This document shows positions 31,486 to 38,566 of a stretch of 38,566 nucleotides of DNA, piece by piece. The notes under the pieces are model-generated. The model saw nothing but the letters and a program-made list of their open reading frames with translations. It made no database searches and had not been told where the DNA came from. This DNA is from an uncultured Bacteroidales bacterium (GTDB lineage: Bacteria; Bacteroidota; Bacteroidia; Bacteroidales; P3). The stretch's first letter is position 1; each line of letters starts with the position of its first letter. The stretch is taken from positions 1 through 38,566 of the forward strand of contig CAMVMF010000029.1 of assembly GCA_947168515.1 (NCBI GenBank), read 5' to 3'. Both the position numbers and the translations under genes were made by a program.

Positions 31486-33912
31486 ATGAAAAGATTGTTT
31501 CTATTGCTGTTGGCTTTTGTGGCCATGACAGCCTCGGCCGAGGCTCAGCATTTAACCGTTAAGGGCAAGGTGCAAGACGCCAAGAGTGGCGAGCCGCTGC
31601 CCTTGGTCAACGTGGGCCTGATGCGCACGACCGACACCGTGTTTATGCGCGGAGCCGCCACCGACTTCGACGGCACTTTCGAAATTAAGGATGTGAAACC
31701 CGGCAGCTATCTGCTCCAGGCCAGTTATGTGGGCTATGAGAGATATACCCAGCTGGTGGAGGTGAAAAAGAATGTCAGCAACCTGGCCGTCGCGCTCAAG
31801 CCTGGGGCCACTACCCTGGAAACTGTGCAGGTGGTGGCCGAAAAGCCCCTCTATGTGATGGACGGCGAGAAGAACATGTACAACACCAAGGAGGATGCCT
31901 CCATACAGACGGGTACCGCCAGCGACGCCCTGCAGAATGCGCCCGGAGTGGAGGTGGATGCCGAGGGCAACATCACCCTGCGCGGTGTGAGCAGCGTGGA
32001 GATATGGGTCAACGACCGCCCGTCGCACATGAACGAGGAGGCGTTGAAACAGTACATCAAGCAGCTGCCCGCCAACGCTATCGAGCGCATCGAGGTCATC
32101 ACCAATCCCTCGGCACGCTACTCCACCTCGGGCGGTGTTATCAACATCGTCACCAACCAGAAGGTGACCCGCAACGAGCTGCTGTGTGTGGGAGTCAGGG
32201 CAAGGACATCGCCTAGCGTGTCGCCGTGGGCTTCGTATGTGTGGGCCAACGAGAAGGTGGATTTCAACTTCTACATCAATGCCGACTATTCTCGCCACCG
32301 CATGGAGGGCGACGGCACCAACACCCTGTACAACGACAATGGCGACACCAGCCGCTTCCAAAGCAGTAACCGGAAGACCGAGGCTAACAATCTCGGTGGC
32401 TACACTGGGCTTAACCTCAACTGGAACATCTCAGATAAGACAAACCTCTCCACCTGGATGGGCATCTATCCTTATTGGGGTCGCAACCACACCGACCTTG
32501 ACCTCCAGTATCGCGAGTATTTCCCCACGCTGCGCAACTTGGGCTATCACTACACGATGAACAACGGCGATGGCTTTGGCTGGGGCGGCTATGCAGGTGC
32601 ATGGCTGGAGCATCGTTTCGACACCACAGGTCGCAAGCTTTCCTTTAGTTTCAATGGCAACACCTGGAGCAACCGCGGTACTGGCAGCGAGACCTTTGCC
32701 TACTATGACCCCACACGCGACACCCTAAGGCGCCGCACAGATGACCATAGCAGCAATCCGTCGGGCAGCCTGTCGCTGGATTATACTTACCCGCTGAAGA
32801 ACCAGTTCGAACTGCAGGTGGGTGCGGAGGCGGAGTTTGGTGGCGGCACAGAGTATGTATGTCTTGACACCCTCAATGGTTCCGTCTATGAGCAGGTGCT
32901 GCTGCGCTCTCGCGAAGGTGTGGAACGTGGCACGGGTCTCAGCGGCTATGTTACGTTGCAGAAACGCTGGGGCGGCTTCACCGCCAAGGTGGGTTTGCGT
33001 GGCGAGCAGGAGTGGAAAAAGAGTACATGGAACTATCTCGACGGCACCGGTACCACCGTGGTGGACACCGCCTTCTTCGGCCTTGTTCCCAGCCTGCACC
33101 TGAGCTATCAAACCAAGACTTTTACCAGCTACAGCCTCAGCTACACCCGCCGTCACACAACGCCCGGCATGACGCAGCTGTCCCCCTTCCGCCGTTTTGA
33201 CGACTACAGCTACGAGACGGGCAACCCCAACCTGCTTATCAGCTATACCCACAACCTGGAGGCGGCTTTTAACAAGTACATCATGGGCTTCGGCAACATC
33301 GGCCTCAACGCCTATTACCGCGCCAACACCGACGAGATTGGCACCATGGCATACGCTGGCTATGCGCCTGAGTATTTCGGTCCTGTGCTGGTCAACTACA
33401 CCGTGCCGGAGAATATCGGCAGCAGCCATACCGAGGGCTTGGAGGCTAACATCACCTACCGCCCCACGGGTTTCTTCAATGTGCGCCTGAATGCCTCGGT
33501 GTTCAACTATGGCTACAACTACAAAGACTTCTCCGACAGCAAGGTGAGCTGGAGCGCCCGCCTCAATGTGTGGGCCAAGCTGTGGGGCTGGCTCGAGGTG
33601 TTTGCCAACGCCCATTACAGCTCCCCCCGTCTGGGTCTCTACAGCATGAGTGTTGCCAACAAAGGTGTGGACTTTGGTGTGAGCAGCGACTTCTTCAACC
33701 GCCAGCTGAGCGTGAACCTCAACGTCCGCGACATTTTCGGCATGGCACAGTGGGGTAACAACACCACGGCACCCAGCTATCAGACCACCGGTAGTCAGCG
33801 TTACGACTCGCGCTTTGTCAGCCTCGGCCTCACCTGGCGTATGGGCAAGATGGAGCTGGAAAGCAAAGCCCGCCAAGGTGCCACCGAAAGTATGGGAACC
33901 CCGCAAATTTGA
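31486..33912 (+). CDS. TonB-receptor-like outer-membrane beta-barrel protein
   Basis: 808 residues; signal peptide 1-20 (SAEAQ). Domain order: carboxypeptidase-regulatory-like domain (about 24-107, VKGKVQDAKSGEPLPLVNVGL), plug (about 115-220, LQNAPGVEVDAEGNITLRGVSSVEIWVNDRP; LPANAIERIEVITNPSARY), then a barrel (about 230-808) rich in Tyr/Trp strands. It belongs to the 'outer membrane beta-barrel family' (OMP_b-brl_3) rather than classic SusC: shorter, with no SusD neighbour. The C-terminus (ESMGTPQI) extends past the last barrel strand TWRMGKMELE and lacks a terminal aromatic. Starts 11 bases after the regulator. Confidence 0.85.
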   Translation: MKRLFLLLLAFVAMTASAEAQHLTVKGKVQDAKSGEPLPLVNVGLMRTTDTVFMRGAATDFDGTFEIKDVKPGSYLLQASYVGYERYTQLVEVKKNVSNLAVALKPGATTLETVQVVAEKPLYVMDGEKNMYNTKEDASIQTGTASDALQNAPGVEVDAEGNITLRGVSSVEIWVNDRPSHMNEEALKQYIKQLPANAIERIEVITNPSARYSTSGGVINIVTNQKVTRNELLCVGVRARTSPSVSPWASYVWANEKVDFNFYINADYSRHRMEGDGTNTLYNDNGDTSRFQSSNRKTEANNLGGYTGLNLNWNISDKTNLSTWMGIYPYWGRNHTDLDLQYREYFPTLRNLGYHYTMNNGDGFGWGGYAGAWLEHRFDTTGRKLSFSFNGNTWSNRGTGSETFAYYDPTRDTLRRRTDDHSSNPSGSLSLDYTYPLKNQFELQVGAEAEFGGGTEYVCLDTLNGSVYEQVLLRSREGVERGTGLSGYVTLQKRWGGFTAKVGLRGEQEWKKSTWNYLDGTGTTVVDTAFFGLVPSLHLSYQTKTFTSYSLSYTRRHTTPGMTQLSPFRRFDDYSYETGNPNLLISYTHNLEAAFNKYIMGFGNIGLNAYYRANTDEIGTMAYAGYAPEYFGPVLVNYTVPENIGSSHTEGLEANITYRPTGFFNVRLNASVFNYGYNYKDFSDSKVSWSARLNVWAKLWGWLEVFANAHYSSPRLGLYSMSVANKGVDFGVSSDFFNRQLSVNLNVRDIFGMAQWGNNTTAPSYQTTGSQRYDSRFVSLGLTWRMGKMELESKARQGATESMGTPQI

Positions 33913-33917
33913 ATTCG

Positions 33918-33926
33918 TTAGTACAC
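33918..33926 (+). promoter_or_regulatory. Possible regulator half-site
   Basis: TTAGTACAC is the reverse complement of GTGTACTAA, one base off the operator arm GTGTACTAG, and lies in the 33-base gap between two operon genes. Only one arm is convincing, so this may be chance. Confidence 0.2.
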
Positions 33927-33945
33927 TAAACTAGATCTGCATATT

Positions 33946-35301
33946 ATGAGAAAGATAGCATTAGCTTTTAGTTTTTACCTTTTAGTTTTTAGTTTTGCAC
34001 AGGCTCAAGAGAACTACCTGACCCTTCGCGGACGTGTCACCGACCGTGATACCCGCGAGGGACTGCCTGCCGTAGCGGTCTATGTAGCGGAACAGGCCAT
34101 CTACACCCAAACCAACGACGACGGCGATTACGTGCTGAAGGTCCCTGCGGCCCACAGCCAGGGCAGCGTGGTGTTCGCCCTCATGGGCTATCATCGTGAC
34201 ACCGTGGCCCTCTCCGCTGCTATGCGCAAACCCAATGTGCAGTTGCGGTCCGACGGAGGCCGGTGGCTGAAGGAGGTCTCCGTCACCGAATATTCGCCCA
34301 AGGCGGTGCGCAAGCTGCTGAAGGATGCTGTGGCCCGCATTCCGCAGAACTACGAGACCGACAGCGTGGTGGGCTCCTGGTTCTACCGCGACGTGCGCCT
34401 GATGAACGGCGAGCTGTTCCTCTTCGACGAGATGGTCTTCGACGCCCTGCGTGTGGGCTACGACAAGCATCACAAGCTGAAGAAGTTGAACAACCGCAAG
34501 GGCCCATACGGCGCGGTGTTGATAGACTATAAGCGGCCCATCGAGAGCAACTACACTACCATCCGCCACGACCGCCTGCTGCTCTGCGACACCGGCTATG
34601 TCAGCCGTGTCACCAATGGCATGGCCGACAATTACATTGCCTACTCCGAGCACGAGGTTCTCTTCGACCCTGTGGAGGTGCCCAACACCCAGGCCTATTT
34701 GGCCGACCGTTATGTCAAGAAGGCTAAAAACCTACAGATGCACGAGATCGTCGATGCCGACGGCAAGGAGTACTATGTCATAACCCGGGATTTGGATGTC
34801 AGCCAAAAAAATATGATACAGCTCAAACAATCCGTGCGCATCACCATTGCCAAGGGTAGCTTGGCCATCGTTGGATATGAGGAGTCGCAGTACTTCATGA
34901 TGCAACCCTACTTCCCGATAAAGCAGGTCTTCAAGCAAGCCGGCGTCGACTCCATAGCTTACGAGACCCACAACACCTACCACTACGGGCAGATGGGCGG
35001 CCGCTACACCCTCACCTCCTACACCCGCCACGAGCACACCTACCTCTTCTGTGCCGAGAACAGCCCTTTGGGTGCCCGCCGCCAGCACATGGAAAAACGG
35101 TGCACCTGTGTACTTACCGGGCAGCACAAAGAAGGAGCCTCGTTCCTGCATAACAACGTCATACAGGAGCCCGGCGGAGAGCTGGTCACCAATCGCCGTG
35201 CCGACCACAAGCAGTACGACGAGTCCTTCTGGCAGCAGTACAACTACATCCCCCTCGAATCCTCCATCCGTCAGAAACTGGAGCAGAAACTAAAAAAATA
35301 A
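33946..35301 (+). CDS. Carboxypeptidase-regulatory-domain outer-envelope protein
   Basis: 451 residues; signal peptide about 1-20 (FSFAQAQ). An N-terminal transthyretin-like CarboxypepD_reg domain (about 22-105, LTLRGRVTDRDTREGLPAVAVYV...ALMGYHRDTVAL) is followed by a 340-residue mixed region with AVRKLLKDAVARIPQNYETDSVVGSWFYRDVRL, reminiscent of the DUF5686-like or 'peptidase-associated' proteins of Bacteroidetes. No enzyme motif identified. Probably outer-membrane associated and co-expressed with the barrel upstream. Confidence 0.6.
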   Translation: MRKIALAFSFYLLVFSFAQAQENYLTLRGRVTDRDTREGLPAVAVYVAEQAIYTQTNDDGDYVLKVPAAHSQGSVVFALMGYHRDTVALSAAMRKPNVQLRSDGGRWLKEVSVTEYSPKAVRKLLKDAVARIPQNYETDSVVGSWFYRDVRLMNGELFLFDEMVFDALRVGYDKHHKLKKLNNRKGPYGAVLIDYKRPIESNYTTIRHDRLLLCDTGYVSRVTNGMADNYIAYSEHEVLFDPVEVPNTQAYLADRYVKKAKNLQMHEIVDADGKEYYVITRDLDVSQKNMIQLKQSVRITIAKGSLAIVGYEESQYFMMQPYFPIKQVFKQAGVDSIAYETHNTYHYGQMGGRYTLTSYTRHEHTYLFCAENSPLGARRQHMEKRCTCVLTGQHKEGASFLHNNVIQEPGGELVTNRRADHKQYDESFWQQYNYIPLESSIRQKLEQKLKK

Positions 35302-35307
35302 TCCACC

Positions 35308-35324
35308 GGGTGTAAGAAACACCC
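35308..35324 (+). other. Short perfect hairpin between operon genes
   Basis: GGGTGT (35308-35313), loop AAGAA, ACACCC (35319-35324), seven bases after the stop at 35301. There is no T-run, so an mRNA-processing or stability element is more likely than a terminator. Confidence 0.35.
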
Positions 35325-35369
35325 ACCCACAAACGAATACATTATAATAAACATAAAAACACGAAAGAA

Positions 35370-36071
35370 ATGAAAAAAGTTATCGTTCCATTTCATGAGT
35401 CGTTTTCTCGCCTCAGCATAGTGCAAACACTTCGTGATTTGCCCTCTGCATTCGGCTTAACGAAAACGTTGTTTTTGGTCGCCCTGCTGACCACTTTTGC
35501 GGCCTCCGCACAAGAAAAGAAAGGCGGTTTCGCCCTTGAATTAGGATTGGGACAATCCCAGTTTGGCAACTACTCAGCCATGTCGGCCTTTGCCGACCCC
35601 ACCGAGGGCTATGACCTCCTCCCCGCCGAACACTTCACGGCTGGCTACTACAATGGCAACGGCTGGTTCTATGGACTTACATTAGGAGTGAGAAGCGGAA
35701 ATACCGTTTTTCAGAACCTCAATGAGAATTTCGCAGACTTTAGCTTTCTGCTAGACATCCGCGACTACTTCAAGCTAACCGACAAGATGGAACTGGAAGT
35801 CGGCGTGGCCGGAGGCTTGCTGATGCACAAAAACTCATTCGACTACATGGACCAGCACTATTCTCCCACGCGCCTCGGCTATGAGGGGCACCTGACCTTG
35901 GGTCTCAATTACCTCTTCAAAGAGGGTCACTACCTGGGCATCCGCGCCATGATTCCCCAGTTCGGAGCCCTCATGGATGCCCCCGCTGGGTTGCCCGAAG
36001 GCCTCACACCCAATTCCAGAATCATGCTCTCCGGCTGTACCTTCCAGCTGAACTACGGCATTAGATTCTAA
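35370..36071 (+). CDS. Outer-membrane beta-barrel protein whose signal peptide carries an in-frame repeat insertion
   Basis: 233 residues as read from ATG 35370. The start MKKVIV is followed by about 27 residues from repeat copy D and its flank (through QTLRDLPSAFGLTKT), then LFLVALLTTFAASAQ and the mature barrel. Removing 35388-35468 (81 bp) restores a textbook signal peptide, MKKVIVLFLVALLTTFAASAQ spread over the join. Mature strands: GGFALELGLGQSQFGNYS, FYGLTLGVRSGNTVF, ELEVGVAGGLLM, GHLTLGLNYLF, ending QLNYGIRF with terminal Phe. About eight strands fit a small OmpW/OmpX-size barrel. Export may be impaired, or may use a downstream start such as TTG 35469. Confidence 0.75.
   Translation: MKKVIVPFHESFSRLSIVQTLRDLPSAFGLTKTLFLVALLTTFAASAQEKKGGFALELGLGQSQFGNYSAMSAFADPTEGYDLLPAEHFTAGYYNGNGWFYGLTLGVRSGNTVFQNLNENFADFSFLLDIRDYFKLTDKMELEVGVAGGLLMHKNSFDYMDQHYSPTRLGYEGHLTLGLNYLFKEGHYLGIRAMIPQFGALMDAPAGLPEGLTPNSRIMLSGCTFQLNYGIRF
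35399..35470 (+). repeat. 72-bp palindromic-ended repeat, copy D (inside a coding region)
   Basis: Matches copy C at nearly all positions (differences near the left end, GTCG for GACG, and GGCTT for GGATT). Its length of 72 keeps the reading frame; it contributes SFSRLSIVQTLRDLPSAFGLTKT to the protein. The left flank CATTTCATGA is shared with copy B. Confidence 0.88.
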
Positions 36072-36180
36072 GGCCCTCCTGCCCAGTGGCATCATATAAA
36101 TGCCCAAGGAGAGTGGTCTATACAATAAAACAATTAAAACTTAGTTATTGATAAATACAACAAATATCCGAAAATATCCA

Positions 36181-36798
36181 ATGAACGCAACAATTAGAAC
36201 CCTCGCCACCCTCGCCGTGGCCGCAACGCTGGTAATGACCGGCTGCAAGAAAGACGATGTCAGCCCCATCACCCCCAACAGTCCCGACAACCCGGGCGAA
36301 GAACCCATTGAAAACATCTACGTAGGCACCACATGGGAAGCCCATTTGGAGAACCAGTTCTTCTATCAAGGCATTGAAGAAGACGTCACTTATGACGTGA
36401 CACTGGATTTCCTTGATTCCGTCAATGCCGAACTGTTCCACGACATCTATGTCTACCTACCCGAGTACCCTGCCTATTCGCAAAGCGAAAATGCGACAGA
36501 GAGCCTCACTTACGACTTCTTTGGCGACACAGTGGTGCTTTACGGCACCTATGTCGATGAGGAGGCTGGTGACACCGTTGATTACAAATACGACATAACC
36601 CACGACAAGGTGGCCAACACCTTGACCCTGGTGGTGGACGATGCCGACATGCGCGATATCATGGGGACCGACACCATCGTCTTCACCCCTCGTGCAAATG
36701 CAGCGTCCAAGAACAGCATCATCGGCAACGGCACCCTCAACAGCCGCAACCGTTGGCAGAAACTGATGGACAAGATTGCCGCAGCCATTGAGAAGTAA
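36181..36798 (+). CDS. Lipoprotein with one lipocalin-like domain
   Basis: 205 residues from ATG 36181; an in-frame ATT at 36148 gives a longer frame without a better start. Lipoprotein signal MNATIRTLATLAVAATLVMTGC (Cys about 22) and an acidic/proline linker (ITPNSPDNPGEEP). The domain at about 40-165 opens TTWEAHLENQFFYQG and has YDVTLDFLDSVNAELF and ITHDKVANTLTLVVDD...TDTIVFTPR. This matches, by eye, the two domains of the lipoprotein at 20440. Function unknown. Sits between a barrel gene and a C10 protease. Confidence 0.7.
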   Translation: MNATIRTLATLAVAATLVMTGCKKDDVSPITPNSPDNPGEEPIENIYVGTTWEAHLENQFFYQGIEEDVTYDVTLDFLDSVNAELFHDIYVYLPEYPAYSQSENATESLTYDFFGDTVVLYGTYVDEEAGDTVDYKYDITHDKVANTLTLVVDDADMRDIMGTDTIVFTPRANAASKNSIIGNGTLNSRNRWQKLMDKIAAAIEK

Positions 36799-36822
36799 CG
36801 ACAGACACAAAAGAGACTACTG

Positions 36823-38566
36823 ATGAAAACCATAAGGACAATAACCCTGACAGCCATGGCGGTGTTGCTCACCAGTGCCGCCATGGCTTCTCCCGTGTCG
36901 CCGAAACGCGTTGCTGCGGTGGCACACAATTTCTTCGGCTCCCTCTGCGGGGCCAAAAGCACCCTGCAAGACCTCAGCAAAGAGTGGCCTTATGACGGAA
37001 TGTATCTTTTCGTGGGCAGCCAAGGGGGCTTTGTGCTGGTCGCTGCCGACGATGCAGCCCGCCCCATCCTGGGCTATTCGCCCAGTGGCTCCCTCGACCC
37101 TCAGAATCTTCCCACCCCCTTGCAGCAGTGGCTGCAGGCCTACCAGCAGGAAATAAACGCCCTCCGCGAGGCCAAAAGTACGCCCTGTGCGGCTTATGCC
37201 CCCGAATGGTATGCCCTTGAGAACAACCTTATGCCCAAGGACAGCGTTTCTGGCGGCGTGGAGCCCCTGCTGACCACCCACTGGGACCAAGGCTATCCCT
37301 ACAACGGCTATTGCCCCCGTGGCACAGTCACCGGCTGTGCAGCCACCGCTCAGGCCCAAATCATGAACTACTGGCAGCACCCCGCCTTTGGTCAGGGCAG
37401 CCACAGCTACACCCACGCCACCTATGGCCTACAGCAGGCTGACTTCGCCCATACCCTCTATGACTGGAACAACATGCCCGACCAAGCCTCTTCGTCCACA
37501 CCCATGGAACAGAAAGAGGCCGTGGCCGTGCTGATGTACCATTGTGGCGTGAGTCTCGAAATGGGCTACGGCACTGCTGCCCAAGGAGGCAGCATGGCCG
37601 CCGGCCTGGCCGGCATGCCGGGATTTGCAAGCATCGACAACTCGCTGAAAGACTATTTCTGCTACAGCCCCGAAATGCGCGTGGTTTTCAAAGGCAACGG
37701 CTACACCAACGAGCGTTGGCGCGACCAGCTTATTGCCGAACTCGACCAGCGCCGTCCCGTCGTCTACACGGGAGCCGCCGCCCAAGGCGGCCACGGTTTT
37801 GTCTGCGACGGCTATGACCATCGCGGCTACCTGCACTTCAACTTTGGCTGGAGCGGTGTGGGCGACGGCTACTTCCCGGTCGACTCCATCAGCCCTGGTG
37901 TGGGCGGTGCGGGCGGCAACGGCACCTACACCTTCAATATGAACAACTCAGCCCTCCTGGGTTTGGTGCCCGACTATCGCCTGCGAGTCAGCGACTCGGC
38001 CTTCTCGGTCAGTCGTTTGGGTGAGTGTGATTCCTTTCTGGTAGCTGTCAACAGGAGCAATTATGCCGCATGGTCGATGAATGTGGACGCCGACTGGATA
38101 ACGGTCACGGCCGACACTTTAGACCCTGCCGGATGGGTTCGATTTGTGGCCCAAGAGAACAATAGTGGGCAGGAACGTGTGGCATCGCTCACCTTCGTCC
38201 AAGGAAACGAGACCTGCACCGTTCGTGTGGCCCAGGCAGCCCACGACCCCGAAGAGATGTGTCCCTTGACGGTGGTCATGGAGAGCACACACGGCGATGG
38301 CTGGCAGGGCGGTGCCAATCTGACCTTGGAGTCGCCTTCGGGCTATGTCTACGGCACGGCCCGACTGCAAGGCGGTGAGAAGGACTCGGTGGTAATCTTG
38401 GTGAGCCCCGACGAGGTTTACTCCGTGTGGCACTCCGGAGGCGGCACCGACCGCTATGTCAATTATTATGTCCGCAACCAGTATGGCGAAGACTTTGTGT
38501 CGGTGGCGTATGCCTACCGCAATGGTGGCACCCACTACATCCAGTGGCCTTGTGCCCATGTGGGCA
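36823..38566 (+). CDS. C10-family (streptopain-type) cysteine protease with BACON-like domain, 3' truncated by window edge
   Basis: 581 complete codons read, still open at the window end. Signal peptide about 1-22 (MAVLLTSAAMAS). Inhibitory Spi-type propeptide about 24-100 (RVAAVAHNFFG; YLFVGSQGGFVLVAADD). Catalytic core: C172 in GTVTGCAATAQAQIMNYW and H324 in GGHGFVCDGYD, followed by LHFNFGWSGVGDGYF. Residues about 390-465 read as a BACON-like domain (WSMNVDADWITV...RVASLTFVQGNETCTVRVAQAA), then a further beta-rich domain (HGDGWQGGANLTL). Secreted or surface protease made as a zymogen; relatives include SpeB, interpain and Bfp1. Starts 22 bases after the lipoprotein stop, so probably in the same operon. 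Confidence 0.9.
   Translation, partial: MKTIRTITLTAMAVLLTSAAMASPVSPKRVAAVAHNFFGSLCGAKSTLQDLSKEWPYDGMYLFVGSQGGFVLVAADDAARPILGYSPSGSLDPQNLPTPLQQWLQAYQQEINALREAKSTPCAAYAPEWYALENNLMPKDSVSGGVEPLLTTHWDQGYPYNGYCPRGTVTGCAATAQAQIMNYWQHPAFGQGSHSYTHATYGLQQADFAHTLYDWNNMPDQASSSTPMEQKEAVAVLMYHCGVSLEMGYGTAAQGGSMAAGLAGMPGFASIDNSLKDYFCYSPEMRVVFKGNGYTNERWRDQLIAELDQRRPVVYTGAAAQGGHGFVCDGYDHRGYLHFNFGWSGVGDGYFPVDSISPGVGGAGGNGTYTFNMNNSALLGLVPDYRLRVSDSAFSVSRLGECDSFLVAVNRSNYAAWSMNVDADWITVTADTLDPAGWVRFVAQENNSGQERVASLTFVQGNETCTVRVAQAAHDPEEMCPLTVVMESTHGDGWQGGANLTLESPSGYVYGTARLQGGEKDSVVILVSPDEVYSVWHSGGGTDRYVNYYVRNQYGEDFVSVAYAYRNGGTHYIQWPCAHVG

Noticed and set aside
32725..33906. 393-codon antisense frame inside the TonB-receptor-like gene
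   Set aside because: His/Ala/Val-rich shadow with no signal peptide, domain or promoter; the plus-strand gene is convincing.

Overview
The window looks like a chromosomal segment of a Bacteroidales bacterium (Prevotella/Bacteroides-like; genus not resolvable by eye). Evidence: three matches to the Bacteroidetes -7 box TAnnTTTG, two of them with TTG exactly 19 bp upstream; outer-membrane proteins with carboxypeptidase-regulatory plus plug domains; a GldF-GldG fusion; a C10 (streptopain-type) protease with a BACON-like domain; lpxB, so a Gram-negative outer membrane; and PD-(D/E)XK 'Rpn/transposase' genes typical of the group.

Layout. 1-1186: tail of an outer-membrane barrel gene, then a scar holding the N-terminus of an IS transposase joined to the C-terminus of an Lcl-type domain protein, a terminator and a 56-bp near-perfect palindrome. 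1187-12970 (minus): a ten-gene block probably read from a promoter at 12937-12966: M28-like peptidase, gldFG fusion, DUF4340-like protein, surE, small membrane protein, lpxB, SpoIID-like protein, thioredoxin-like protein, ftsY, rimO. Several genes overlap by 1-4 bases. 13308-15489 (plus): two tandem Rpn-family genes with identical first 255 residues and divergent repeat-rich tails. 15658-17457 (minus): ClC channel/transporter with CBS domains. 17640-18632 (plus): OmpA-type lipoprotein. 18973-21216 (plus) and 24204-21384 (minus): two convergent four-gene cassettes, each an ECF sigma factor, a small single-pass membrane protein (anti-sigma-like) and two envelope proteins, meeting at a long hairpin. 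24441-27484 (minus): chain-length determinant, O-antigen-ligase-like protein and NlpC/P60 lipoprotein, a surface-polysaccharide/cell-wall set. 28162-38566 (plus): a promoter with a palindromic operator, then ABC ATPase, permease, lipoprotein, YtrA-type GntR regulator, TonB-receptor-like barrel, carboxypeptidase-regulatory-domain protein, small barrel, lipoprotein and a truncated C10 protease.

Most unusual items: (1) a previously unrecognised (to me) 72-bp repeat with terminal inverted repeats, present four times within 8 kb, one copy inserted in frame inside a signal peptide; (2) the Rpn twins, with about 41 synonymous and no amino-acid differences across 255 codons, hypervariable tails and possible internal starts; (3) an M28 'peptidase' in which three catalytic/metal positions are replaced; (4) a GntR/ABC/outer-membrane/protease operon with a visible operator; (5) the mirrored sigma-factor cassettes. 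No tRNA, rRNA or CRISPR array was seen.
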